The position numbers and the translations under genes were made by a program. A stretch of DNA of 13,537 nt from Sulfurimonas autotrophica. GTDB taxonomy: Bacteria > Campylobacterota > Campylobacteria > Campylobacterales > Sulfurimonadaceae. Below, piece after piece: positions 1-7,090 of the stretch (within the stretch, counting starts at the first letter, position 1; every line of letters starts with the position of its first letter). The notes beneath the pieces were generated by a model. The model ran no database searches and was not told where the DNA came from. It saw nothing but the letters and a program-made list of their open reading frames with translations. The stretch covers positions 1 through 13,537 of the forward strand of contig DQUE01000101.1 in assembly GCA_015662405.1 (NCBI GenBank). The letters run 5' to 3'.

Positions 1-20
1 AAAGTAAATTTTTAAAACGA

Positions 21-26
21 TACAAT
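21..26 (+). promoter_or_regulatory. Putative sigma-70 -10 box for glmU
   Basis: TACAAT lies 43 bases before the glmU start and is preceded by a T-run (positions 9-13). No -35 is visible. A T-rich stretch plus a -10 without a -35 is the usual sigma-70 layout in Campylobacter and Helicobacter. The expected transcript start is near position 33. Confidence 0.4.
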
Positions 27-69
27 ACAAAAATCAATTTACATGAAAAAACCTACATAAAGAGTACCT

Positions 70-1374
70 ATGAAAAAAGAAAATATAAGCATCATCATTT
101 TGGCAGCGGGAAAAGGTAGCCGCATGCAATCTTCAAAGGCGAAGGTTCTACATACAATAAGTGGAAAACCTATGCTCTATCATATCATCAAAGAGTCTCG
201 TAAAATATCTGATGATGTTACAGTAGTTGTTGCCCATCAAAAAGAAGCTGTTAGAGAAGCAATGCAAAACTATTTTACTGATATACATTTTGCTATACAA
301 GATGCACAAAAGTTTCCAGGAACCGGCGGTGCATTAAAAAATGTCAGCCCTAAAAATGAAAAAGTACTCGTTTTAAATGGAGATATGCCCCTTATAACAG
401 CAGAATCACTGCAAGGCTTTTTAGAAATAGATGCAGATATTATTATGAGTATATTTGATTTGCACGACCCTAACGGTTACGGTCGTGTTATCATTAAAGA
501 GGGACATGTAGAGTATATAGTAGAGCAAAAGGATGCAAATGATGCAGAATTAAACACAACAACTGTAAATGCTGGAGTTTATGCATTTTCAAAAGATATT
601 ATTTGCAAATATATTCCCCGTTTATCTAATGACAATGCCCAAAAAGAGTACTATTTAACAGATGTTATCTCTATGGCAAAAGAGGATGGGATGAGCATTA
701 TACCTTTACTTGTTGATGAAGAACACTTTAAAGGCGTCAACTCTAAAAAAGACCTAGCAGTTGCAGAAGAGATTATGCAAGATAGAATTCGCACAAAATG
801 GATGAATGCAGGAGTCACCATGCAGCTTCCATCAACAATTTATATAGAAGATGGCGTTGTTTTCGAGGGGGAGTGCATCGTTGAGAATGGTTGCCGCATT
901 ACAGGAGAGAGCAAAATCATCAACTCGCATATAAAAGCCGGCAGCGTTATAGAGGAGAGTGTAATTAAAAATTCTGACTGTGGACCTATGGCACATGTAC
1001 GGCCACTTTGCTATATAGAAGATAGCCACATCGGTAATTTTGTAGAGGTTAAAAAATCAATACTCAAAGGTGTCAAAGCAGGTCATTTAAGTTACTTAGG
1101 TGATGCTGAGATAGATGAAGGGACAAATATAGGTGCAGGAACTATTACATGTAACTATGATGGTATCAAAAAATACAAAACATACATCGGAAAAAATGTC
1201 TTCATCGGCAGTGATTCCCAACTTATAGCTCCTCTTACTATCAAAGATGATGTTATGGTGGCAGCAGGTACAACAGTGACAAGCCAAGAGATAAAAAGCG
1301 GAAACTTAGTACTCAGCCGAACCAAAATACGTTTTGTCAAAGATTTTTATTATAAATTTTTTAAGAAGAAATAG
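70..1374 (+). CDS. glmU: Bifunctional UDP-N-acetylglucosamine pyrophosphorylase / glucosamine-1-phosphate N-acetyltransferase
   Basis: Cytoplasmic enzyme for the last two steps to UDP-GlcNAc: acetylation of glucosamine-1-phosphate, then uridylylation. It feeds peptidoglycan and LPS synthesis. At 434 aa it matches full-length epsilonproteobacterial GlmU. The N-terminal nucleotidyltransferase shows the signature LAAGKGSRM (residues 11-19), the metal-binding Asp105 in NGDMP and Asn167 in NAGVY. The C-terminal half is a left-handed beta-helix acetyltransferase with AGHLSYLGD (His339 is the expected catalytic base) and TNIGAGTITCNYDG around residue 360. One deviation: the usual PKVL after the signature reads AKVL, so the proline is replaced but the lysine is kept. 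A weak ribosome site (AAAGAG at 59-64) precedes the ATG. It is followed by a convergent gene and appears monocistronic within the window. Confidence 0.97.
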   Translation: MKKENISIIILAAGKGSRMQSSKAKVLHTISGKPMLYHIIKESRKISDDVTVVVAHQKEAVREAMQNYFTDIHFAIQDAQKFPGTGGALKNVSPKNEKVLVLNGDMPLITAESLQGFLEIDADIIMSIFDLHDPNGYGRVIIKEGHVEYIVEQKDANDAELNTTTVNAGVYAFSKDIICKYIPRLSNDNAQKEYYLTDVISMAKEDGMSIIPLLVDEEHFKGVNSKKDLAVAEEIMQDRIRTKWMNAGVTMQLPSTIYIEDGVVFEGECIVENGCRITGESKIINSHIKAGSVIEESVIKNSDCGPMAHVRPLCYIEDSHIGNFVEVKKSILKGVKAGHLSYLGDAEIDEGTNIGAGTITCNYDGIKKYKTYIGKNVFIGSDSQLIAPLTIKDDVMVAAGTTVTSQEIKSGNLVLSRTKIRFVKDFYYKFFKKK

Positions 1375-1475
1375 AAGTTTATAAAAAAACAGCAGAATAA
1401 AAACAAATTACACTATTTAGGTATTGGAAATATATTAAGATGAAGGTATTCACTGAGAAAGCAGCCAAAAAACTA

Positions 1476-1919
1476 TCATAGTTTTTCAGCAGCTTTAAAA
1501 TATCCAAGATAATTTTTAATAGCTTTATCTGATTTTACCCAGCTTTCAATGCCACCTTCAAGACTGCAAACATTACTAAAGCCCAAATCTTTTAATGTTT
1601 TTGCACCGAGTAAACCTCTTGCTCCTTTTAAGCAATAACAGACTATTTGATGATCACTTACATCAACGAGCTTATTATCAATAGCAAATTCCAATTTTCC
1701 CCTTGGAATAGTAAATACTGTTTTCGCGGGAATCACACCACTTGCGAACTCATCAAATTCTCTGACATCAATTAAAATCATATTTTCCAAATCAATATCT
1801 TCGACTTGTATCTGTTTGATTTCTTCTTTTGCTTTTGCAAGTAACTCTTTTAAATGCCCTTTTACGAGGTCAATATCACACCTTTTGTAGTACTCTTTCA
1901 TCTGTTCATTATGATTCAT
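1476..1919 (-). CDS. Single-domain rhodanese-like protein
   Basis: 147 aa. An N-terminal helical stretch (about residues 1-45, rich in Lys and Glu) is followed by one rhodanese domain: DVRE (51-54), IPRGKLEF (71-78), the active-site loop CLKGAR with Cys96 as the expected persulfide-forming residue and Arg101 closing the loop, then EGGIESW (121-127). The catalytic cysteine is present, so sulfurtransferase activity is plausible; the acceptor is unknown. It is transcribed convergently with glmU and divergently from coaBC. The start is well supported: on the reverse strand AAAGGAGAT sits about 6 bases before the ATG, and a TATACT -10-like hexamer lies at 1945-1950. There is no signal peptide, so it should be cytoplasmic. 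A 9-bp inverted repeat with a one-base centre (1468-1486) spans its stop codon, too tight to be a normal terminator. Confidence 0.9.
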   Translation of the reverse strand: MNHNEQMKEYYKRCDIDLVKGHLKELLAKAKEEIKQIQVEDIDLENMILIDVREFDEFASGVIPAKTVFTIPRGKLEFAIDNKLVDVSDHQIVCYCLKGARGLLGAKTLKDLGFSNVCSLEGGIESWVKSDKAIKNYLGYFKAAEKL

Positions 1920-1996
1920 AACATCTCCTTTATATTTTACATGTAGTATACAACCAAATAACTTAATATCCTTTAGTATTTCTAAGTATTTTTAGA

Positions 1997-2002
1997 TAAA
2001 AT
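1997..2002 (+). promoter_or_regulatory. Putative -10 box for the coaBC operon, 7 bases from the ATG
   Basis: TAAAAT, preceded by a T-run (1989-1993), matches the -10 layout of this phylum. The ATG of coaBC starts 7 bases after the hexamer, where transcription would be expected to begin, and no Shine-Dalgarno sequence lies between. If this is the promoter, the transcript is leaderless or nearly so. Confidence 0.4.
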
Positions 2003-2008
2003 ACAAAA

Positions 2009-3241
2009 ATGACTATACCAACAAATGTAATAAAAAACAGAAAAATACTCCTTGCAGTCACAGGCTCTATTGCTATCTATAAAACATTAGAACTCATAAG
2101 AGAGTTTGTAAAGGCTGGTGCTGATGTCAAAGTTGTCATGAGTCAAAGTGCAAAAAAATTTATAGCACCACTTACTTTTGAAACACTCACTACACATCAA
2201 GTGCTTGACGATACAAATGAGTCATGGGCAAATGAGCATAACCATATCCAAATTACTCAGTGGGCGGATATTATGATCATCGCACCAGCAACTGCAAACA
2301 CAATTGCAAAACTCGCACATGGCATTGCAGACAATATACTATTGCAGTCTGCTTTAGCTTTTCGTGGTGTGAAAATTTTAGCCCCATCTGCCAATACAAA
2401 CATGTTACAAAACCCTCTAACACAGGCAAACCTAAAAATCCTCAAAGCTGCAAACTATACTTTAATAGAGACACAAACAAAGGAGCTTGCATGTAAAACA
2501 GTAGGTGATGGTGCTATGGCTGAACCTCTAACTATCTTTTATCGCACCTGTAGAGAGCTCCTAAAAGAGGAGTTTTGGGAACATCGACGGGTAGTAGTTA
2601 CCGGTGGTGGCACGATAGAAAAGATAGATGAAGTGCGCTACATTTCAAACTTTTCTAGCGGAAAAATGGCATCTGCTTTGGCAATGGCACTCTATATGAG
2701 AGGAGCAGATGTAATGCTTATTGCGACAAAATTTGCTGATACACTACCAGCAGATATAGAGAGAATTAAAGTAGAGAGCTCTCAAGAGATGCATGTAGCT
2801 CTTGTAGGTACTATTGCAAGTGAAGATATACAATGTGCTAAAAAGAGACCCTACCTCTTTATGGCAGCGGCTGTGAGTGATTATGTGGCGGAGTTTGTAC
2901 AAAATACAAAGTTAAAAAAAGAGAATTTAGGTGATACTTGGAGACTGAATTTAAAAAAGAATATCGATATATTAAGTTCCATCGATAAAAAAGGCATTAC
3001 GGCAATAGGATTTAAAGCAGAAATGGATAAAGAAAAAGCAAAAGAGAATGCAAAAAAAATGCTCCAGCAAAAAGAGCTTGATGCAGTTTGCCTCAATGTT
3101 TTACAAAATGCTTCTAGTTTTGGCAGTGATGACAATGAAATCGAATTTATTACGCATGAAAAAGTGGTTCATATCCCTAAAAATGACAAACTAAATATTG
3201 CATTTGCAATACTTTGCAATGCAAAAGAGTTACAAGAGTAA
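2009..3241 (+). CDS. coaBC: Bifunctional phosphopantothenoylcysteine decarboxylase / phosphopantothenate-cysteine ligase
   Basis: Cytoplasmic flavoenzyme of coenzyme A synthesis: the CoaB domain joins cysteine to 4'-phosphopantothenate and the CoaC domain decarboxylates the product. It is full length (410 aa). CoaC, residues about 11-185: KILLAVTGSIAIYK flavin-binding start, catalytic His79 in HIQITQWAD, APATANTIAKLAHG, a PSAN motif at 126-129 (most homologues have PxMN) and the active-site-flap Cys162. CoaB, residues about 193-405: VVVTGGGTIEKID (195-207), VRYISNFSSGKMA (209-221), AAAVSDY (286-292), KLKK (301-304) and GFKAEMD (334-340). The start is fixed by fold, since the Rossmann strand begins at residue 12 and no later start would spare it. 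There is no ribosome site. It leads a five-gene operon, and uppS follows after 3 bases. Confidence 0.96.
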   Translation: MTIPTNVIKNRKILLAVTGSIAIYKTLELIREFVKAGADVKVVMSQSAKKFIAPLTFETLTTHQVLDDTNESWANEHNHIQITQWADIMIIAPATANTIAKLAHGIADNILLQSALAFRGVKILAPSANTNMLQNPLTQANLKILKAANYTLIETQTKELACKTVGDGAMAEPLTIFYRTCRELLKEEFWEHRRVVVTGGGTIEKIDEVRYISNFSSGKMASALAMALYMRGADVMLIATKFADTLPADIERIKVESSQEMHVALVGTIASEDIQCAKKRPYLFMAAAVSDYVAEFVQNTKLKKENLGDTWRLNLKKNIDILSSIDKKGITAIGFKAEMDKEKAKENAKKMLQQKELDAVCLNVLQNASSFGSDDNEIEFITHEKVVHIPKNDKLNIAFAILCNAKELQE

Positions 3242-3244
3242 ACA

Positions 3245-3922
3245 ATGAACAAAGCAAAGCATATTGCAATCATTATGGATGGAAATGGTCGATGGGCGAA
3301 ACAACGGGGAAAAAAAAGAGTTAGAGGACATGAGGTGGGAGTGAAGGTTGCTAAAGAGGTTGTAACATATTGTGCTAACAATGAAAATGTAGAGCGCTTA
3401 ACACTCTATGCTTTTTCGACAGAGAACTGGAAGAGGCCTCGTCTTGAGGTTGATTTTTTGATGAAACTCCTAGAAAAATACCTTAAAGAAGAGCTTCAAG
3501 TCTGTTTGGAAAACAATGTCAAGTTTGAAGCTATTGGTGATATTAGTATCTTCTCAAAATCTTTGCAAGAAGCGATTTTAAGGGTTGAGGAAGAGACTGC
3601 AAAATGCGATGGTCTAGTGCAGAGCTTAGCTCTCAACTATGGAGCACAAGATGAAATTCTTCGTGCTGTAAACTCTTTAAAAAAAGATGCTGGAAATATT
3701 ACTTTTGAGATGCTTAACAATGCACTAGACTCTAAACAGAATGTAGACTTGCTCATTCGTACAGGTGGTGACAAAAGGCTTTCAAACTTTTTACTCTGGC
3801 AGTCAGCCTATGCAGAACTCTTTTTTACAGATACACTCTGGCCTGACTTTACATGCAAAGAGTTAGAAAAAATCATACAAAAGTTTAAAAAGGTCGAGAG
3901 ACGATTCGGTGGTCTTAAATGA
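3245..3922 (+). CDS. uppS: Undecaprenyl diphosphate synthase (cis-prenyltransferase)
   Basis: Makes the C55 lipid carrier for peptidoglycan and O-antigen by condensing isopentenyl diphosphate onto farnesyl diphosphate in cis. 225 aa, slightly short but normal for this phylum. Motifs in order: HIAIIMDGNGRWAKQRG, with Asp12 as the catalytic and magnesium-binding residue; LYAFSTENWKRP (54-65); LALNYGAQDEI; and the C-terminal block RTGGDKRLSNFLLWQSAY, which continues to AELFFTDTLWPDF and holds the diphosphate-binding arginines. No membrane segment; it acts at the inner face of the membrane. It begins 3 bases after coaBC, and its stop overlaps the next start (ATGA at 3919-3922), so translation is probably coupled on both sides. 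Confidence 0.97.
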   Translation: MNKAKHIAIIMDGNGRWAKQRGKKRVRGHEVGVKVAKEVVTYCANNENVERLTLYAFSTENWKRPRLEVDFLMKLLEKYLKEELQVCLENNVKFEAIGDISIFSKSLQEAILRVEEETAKCDGLVQSLALNYGAQDEILRAVNSLKKDAGNITFEMLNNALDSKQNVDLLIRTGGDKRLSNFLLWQSAYAELFFTDTLWPDFTCKELEKIIQKFKKVERRFGGLK

Positions 3923-4737
3923 TGGAACTTAGCATAGCTTTTATACTTGGCATACTTTTTGGTTCATTTTTAAATGTCGTAATTTTACGCATACCAAAAG
4001 GAGAAAGCGTTGTTTTTGATGCTTCACATTGTACGACATGTAATGAGAAGCTCAAACCATGGCATAATATTCCCCTCTTTTCATGGCTCTTTTTAGGTGG
4101 TAAATGTGCATTTTGTAAAACGGAAATTTCTCTACAGTATCCGCTTATAGAACTTCTATCAGGAGTTATTTTCATCATAATTGCTCATAAATTCTCTTTC
4201 GCATTACCCGCTTTTTTTATAGCATTGAGTTTTTTAATGCTTTTAGCACTCTCCGTGATAGACCTTCGGTATAAAATGGTACCAGACTCCCTGAACTTAT
4301 TAGCAATTTTCTTTGCTATTATAGGGGCTTGGAGTATCAATGGAGTTATCATAAACCTTAAAAATGCTCTGCTTTTTGCCGGTGGTTTTACACTTTTGCG
4401 TTTTGCTCTCTCTTATTACTTAACATCCTCAGTTTATAAAGCCGGATTAAAAACAAAAACTCCTTGGAACAAACACTATGACAGAACTCCATTTATAGAG
4501 GCTATGGGAGAAGGTGATATAATGGTAGCCGCTACAATGGGGGCACTTCTTGGTATGAAACTTGGACTCGTTGCCATTTTTCTCTCAGCACTTTTGGCAC
4601 TTCCTATAATGCTCTTTATGCGCAATAGATCAAAAGAGGAGCAGCGTGTCCCTTTTGTCCCATTTTTAACTTTGGCTACATTTATAGTCTATATATTTGA
4701 TTCTAAAATATTATCTTATATAGAGGCGAACTATTAA
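3919..4737 (+). CDS. pilD: Type IV prepilin peptidase / leader peptidase (aspartic, membrane)
   Basis: 272 aa polytopic membrane protease that cleaves type IV pilin-like leaders. The N-terminal segment ILGILFGSFLNVVILRIPKG (about 9-28) is the family signature. Two CxxC pairs (Cys38/Cys41 and Cys63/Cys66) form the cytoplasmic zinc-binding loop, which in this family accompanies N-methylation of the cleaved prepilin. The catalytic aspartates are Asp115 in LSVIDLRYKMVPD and Asp200 in MGEGD. At least six hydrophobic segments follow the loop. All family key residues are present. The start overlaps uppS by 4 bases; a second ATG follows directly, so the first residue is uncertain by one. No pilin, secretin or pilus ATPase lies in the window, so its substrates are encoded elsewhere. 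In Campylobacter the homologous locus is, as I recall, tied to DNA uptake. Confidence 0.93.
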   Translation: MMELSIAFILGILFGSFLNVVILRIPKGESVVFDASHCTTCNEKLKPWHNIPLFSWLFLGGKCAFCKTEISLQYPLIELLSGVIFIIIAHKFSFALPAFFIALSFLMLLALSVIDLRYKMVPDSLNLLAIFFAIIGAWSINGVIINLKNALLFAGGFTLLRFALSYYLTSSVYKAGLKTKTPWNKHYDRTPFIEAMGEGDIMVAATMGALLGMKLGLVAIFLSALLALPIMLFMRNRSKEEQRVPFVPFLTLATFIVYIFDSKILSYIEANY

Positions 4738-5756
4738 TGCATAGATTACAAAAGTATATACTTAATAACTTTTCTACTCTGTTTATGTCTCTGTTTTTAC
4801 CTCTTTTTGTGATAGCTTCGGTTATATTTTTAATCAAACTCTCAACCTATACAGCAGTTATTCAATTGAGTGTCTTAGAGATGGGAAAACTCTACCTTTT
4901 TATACTGCCTGAGATTCTTTTTTATACGCTACCTATTACTTTTTTCATAGCAGCAACACTTTCCCTGTTTAAACTCTCAAATGACAATGAAATTATTGTT
5001 ATTTTTGCATTAGGAATAAAACCCGGATTTATCATAAGAACCTTTTTGAAACCTGCATTTATTTTAACTATGTTGTTGGCATTTGACTTTTTAGTTATCA
5101 TGCCACATACAAAAACGCTCTCAAAAAACTTCTTATCCTATAAAAAAAGTGAAGCAAAATTTAATCTCGCGGCAAGTGAATTTGGAAACAGTTTTGGTGA
5201 TTGGCTTTTATACATCGGGGCTAAAAACAGAGATGGAACCTTTGCAAAGGTTTTTTTATTTAATAAAAAACAACAAGAGGAGATACTCATTACCACAAAA
5301 AGAGCTGAAGTAATAAACGATTCTGGTATCTTACATCTTAAATTGATGAATGGAGAGGGGTATAGCTACTCAACAGAAAAATTTTCGCAAATAAACTTCA
5401 AGACAATGTTTATCAACGACACACTGAAAACAAATTTAAGAACTTATGAACAACCCTTGCAATACTGGCTCTCTAAAGAGAATGCCGGCAAAAAAAAGCA
5501 CCTGCTCATTAGAAATACACTCCTGAGTCTTTTTCCTATGATAACACTTTTTTTAATTGTAACTATTGGTGTTGTACAAGTAAGACACCAAAAGTCTAAA
5601 GTCTATCTCTACCTCTTTGTAATGATAGTATTGTATTATGGTATGACGATAGGTTTAGAAAAAGTATTTCAATATTATACAATTCCTATTGTTGCCATGT
5701 CTTGGCTCATTGTTACTTATATTTTCTATAAAAAGACCATTGTCAATAAGTTTTAA
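4737..5756 (+). CDS. lptF: LPS export ABC transporter permease, LptF/LptG (YjgP/YjgQ) family
   Basis: 339 aa inner-membrane permease of the LptBFG complex, which extracts LPS from the inner membrane and passes it to the periplasmic bridge. The family layout is clear: two or three N-terminal membrane segments (about 13-35, 52-78, 100-122), a periplasmic beta-jellyroll stretch (about 130-250, including the AEVINDSGILHLKLMNGEGY segment) and three C-terminal membrane segments (about 257-335). The cytoplasmic coupling region is recognisable as LFKLSNDNEIIVIFALGIKP (77-96), close to the LYTESEITVMHACG type of LptF. I favour LptF over LptG from this match and from synteny; no second permease is nearby. 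Its ATG shares one base with the stop of the preceding gene (TAATG), with GAGG upstream. Confidence 0.88.
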   Translation: MHRLQKYILNNFSTLFMSLFLPLFVIASVIFLIKLSTYTAVIQLSVLEMGKLYLFILPEILFYTLPITFFIAATLSLFKLSNDNEIIVIFALGIKPGFIIRTFLKPAFILTMLLAFDFLVIMPHTKTLSKNFLSYKKSEAKFNLAASEFGNSFGDWLLYIGAKNRDGTFAKVFLFNKKQQEEILITTKRAEVINDSGILHLKLMNGEGYSYSTEKFSQINFKTMFINDTLKTNLRTYEQPLQYWLSKENAGKKKHLLIRNTLLSLFPMITLFLIVTIGVVQVRHQKSKVYLYLFVMIVLYYGMTIGLEKVFQYYTIPIVAMSWLIVTYIFYKKTIVNKF

Positions 5757-5759
5757 TTT

Positions 5760-6470
5760 ATGAGAATAGCCCTGCATTTAGCCTATAACGGCACACATTT
5801 TTTTGGCTCACAAAGACAAAAAGAGCAATCAAAAACAGTACTCGGTGAGCTTGAAAATGTTTTAGAAAAACTAGGAATTACACAAAAAGTGGTTGCAAGT
5901 GGAAGAACAGACAGAGGTGTGCATGCCACAATGCAAGTCTGTCATATAGATATACCACCTTATTGGAAAGATACAAAAAAACTCCAAAAAGCACTCAACA
6001 AAATGCTCTGTAACGCTTTACATATAAAGAGAATTGTCCATGTAAAGGATGATTTTCATGCGCGATACAGTGCAAAAAAAAGAGTCTATCGCTACATCAT
6101 AAAAACAACACAGAAAAATCCTTTTGAGAGTGACTTTGTTACTTTTTTAGAAGATGTAAATTTTAAGAAAATAGAAAAAAATATAAAGCTTTTTATAGGA
6201 GAGCATGATTTTAAACAATTTATGAAAACAGGAAGCGATGTAAAATCGACAACAAGAATCATCTACAAAGCCTTTGCCTACCAACATAAAAGCTATATTA
6301 TACTCAATTTTCAAGCAAATGGATTTTTACGCAGTCAAATACGTCTCATGGTTGGTGCACTCTTGACATTAGATACAGAAGCTATACAAAAACAACTCAA
6401 CTGCACACAAAAATATAAAATAAAACCTGCCCCTCCTAATGGGCTCTATCTGGCAAAAATTACTTATTAA
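5760..6470 (+). CDS. truA: tRNA pseudouridine(38-40) synthase
   Basis: Converts uridines 38-40 of the tRNA anticodon stem-loop to pseudouridine. 236 aa, within the usual range. The RNA-binding N-terminus LAYNGTHFFGSQRQ (7-20) is followed by the catalytic motif ASGRTDRGVHA (46-56), in which Asp51 is the nucleophile. HARYSAKKRVYRY (about 101-113) and the C-terminal block ANGFLRSQIRLMVGAL, where the SQIRLMVG part faces the active site, complete the family pattern. It lies 3 bases after lptF and is the last gene of the coaBC operon. There is only a poor ribosome site, consistent with translational coupling. Confidence 0.96.
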   Translation: MRIALHLAYNGTHFFGSQRQKEQSKTVLGELENVLEKLGITQKVVASGRTDRGVHATMQVCHIDIPPYWKDTKKLQKALNKMLCNALHIKRIVHVKDDFHARYSAKKRVYRYIIKTTQKNPFESDFVTFLEDVNFKKIEKNIKLFIGEHDFKQFMKTGSDVKSTTRIIYKAFAYQHKSYIILNFQANGFLRSQIRLMVGALLTLDTEAIQKQLNCTQKYKIKPAPPNGLYLAKITY

Positions 6471-6562
6471 CCCTATGCAATAAAGACTTCTAAAGATTGT
6501 CTATGCTGACGCTTAAGGGATGTTTAGTAAAAATTTTAATATCCTATTATATAATTTTAGTT

Positions 6563-6587
6563 AAAAGAGTAATTTTACTCTTTTTTT
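6563..6587 (+). terminator. Putative terminator closing the coaBC-truA operon
   Basis: AAAAGAGTA (6563-6571) pairs perfectly with TACTCTTTT (6576-6584) across a 4-base loop, and the T-run continues to 6587. The stem has few GC pairs, so it is weak. Its A- and T-flanks would let it work in both directions. It lies 92 bases after truA and just before the next promoter. Confidence 0.45.
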
Positions 6588-6595
6588 GCTACACT
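6588..6595 (+). promoter_or_regulatory. Putative -10 box for the NifU-like / ferritin-like pair
   Basis: A run of seven T (6581-6587) followed by GC and TACACT (6590-6595) resembles the extended T-run -10 promoter of Campylobacter (TTTTTTTGnTATAAT). Transcription would start near 6602, just before the AGAGAGAG ribosome site (6604-6611) and the ATG at 6617. Confidence 0.4.
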
Positions 6596-6616
6596 CACAA
6601 AAAAGAGAGAGTTTTT

Positions 6617-7090
6617 ATGTTTGAAAATGTAAAAATGCCAGAAGGCATGAATCCGGAAGTTTTAGAACATCTTATGGATCCTAAAAATTATGGAAAACTA
6701 GATAATGCAGACGGTGTAGGCGTCGCTTTAGATGAAAAAACAAAAGAGTATGTCATCTTTTACATAAAACTTGATAACGATATCATAAAAGATGTAAAAT
6801 TTGCAACAAACGGCTGTCAAGACACAGTTGTCATTGGTTCCATGTTTACACAGATGATAAAAGGCAACAATACAGAATATGCAAACAGTGCCGTAGAAAA
6901 AATCCACAAAAAACTCGGAAAACTCTCAGCCCAACAACAAGTATGTGCAGACATTGTATTTACTGCATTTTTAGCCTCCTTGAAAAACTATGAAAACAAA
7001 CAAAATGGTGCAGATGAAGAGTTACATCTGTTAAAAATGAAAGAGAGCTGTGAAACACCACAAAAAGATGAGAAAAAAGAGAATGAATAA
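6617..7090 (+). CDS. NifU/IscU-type iron-sulfur scaffold-like protein with one conserved Cys missing
   Basis: 157 aa. The fold is recognised from LEHLMDPKNYGKLDNADGVG (17-36), the NifU/IscU N-terminal pattern, then IKDVKFATNGCQDTVVIGSM, and a C-terminal Cys110 before a helix ending in LKNYENK. In IscU three cysteines carry the nascent cluster. Here the second (Cys67) and third (Cys110) are present, but the first, normally in a PxCGD motif, is replaced by a stretch without cysteine (DEKTKEYV, 39-46). The tail (131-157) is charged and holds an extra Cys145. An upstream in-frame ATG at 6497 would add 40 residues encoded across the terminator and promoter; I chose 6617 because it follows AGAGAGAG and begins where homology begins. 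Its end overlaps the next gene by 8 bases. Scaffold activity is inference. Confidence 0.8.
   Translation: MFENVKMPEGMNPEVLEHLMDPKNYGKLDNADGVGVALDEKTKEYVIFYIKLDNDIIKDVKFATNGCQDTVVIGSMFTQMIKGNNTEYANSAVEKIHKKLGKLSAQQQVCADIVFTAFLASLKNYENKQNGADEELHLLKMKESCETPQKDEKKENE

Noticed and set aside
43..60. Five-codon upstream ORF (MKKPT) in the glmU leader
   Set aside because: It has no ribosome site, is very short, and a chance ATG in AT-rich leader DNA explains it; no attenuator-like structure follows.
1468..1486. 9-bp inverted repeat between glmU and the rhodanese gene as a terminator
   Set aside because: The arms are separated by a single base, so most of the inner pairs cannot form, and the stem is nearly all A-T. 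It spans the rhodanese stop codon.
6497..6616. 40-residue N-terminal extension of the NifU-like protein, with a hydrophobic stretch
   Set aside because: It is encoded across a terminator-like hairpin and a promoter, has no ribosome site, and homology begins at the ATG at 6617.
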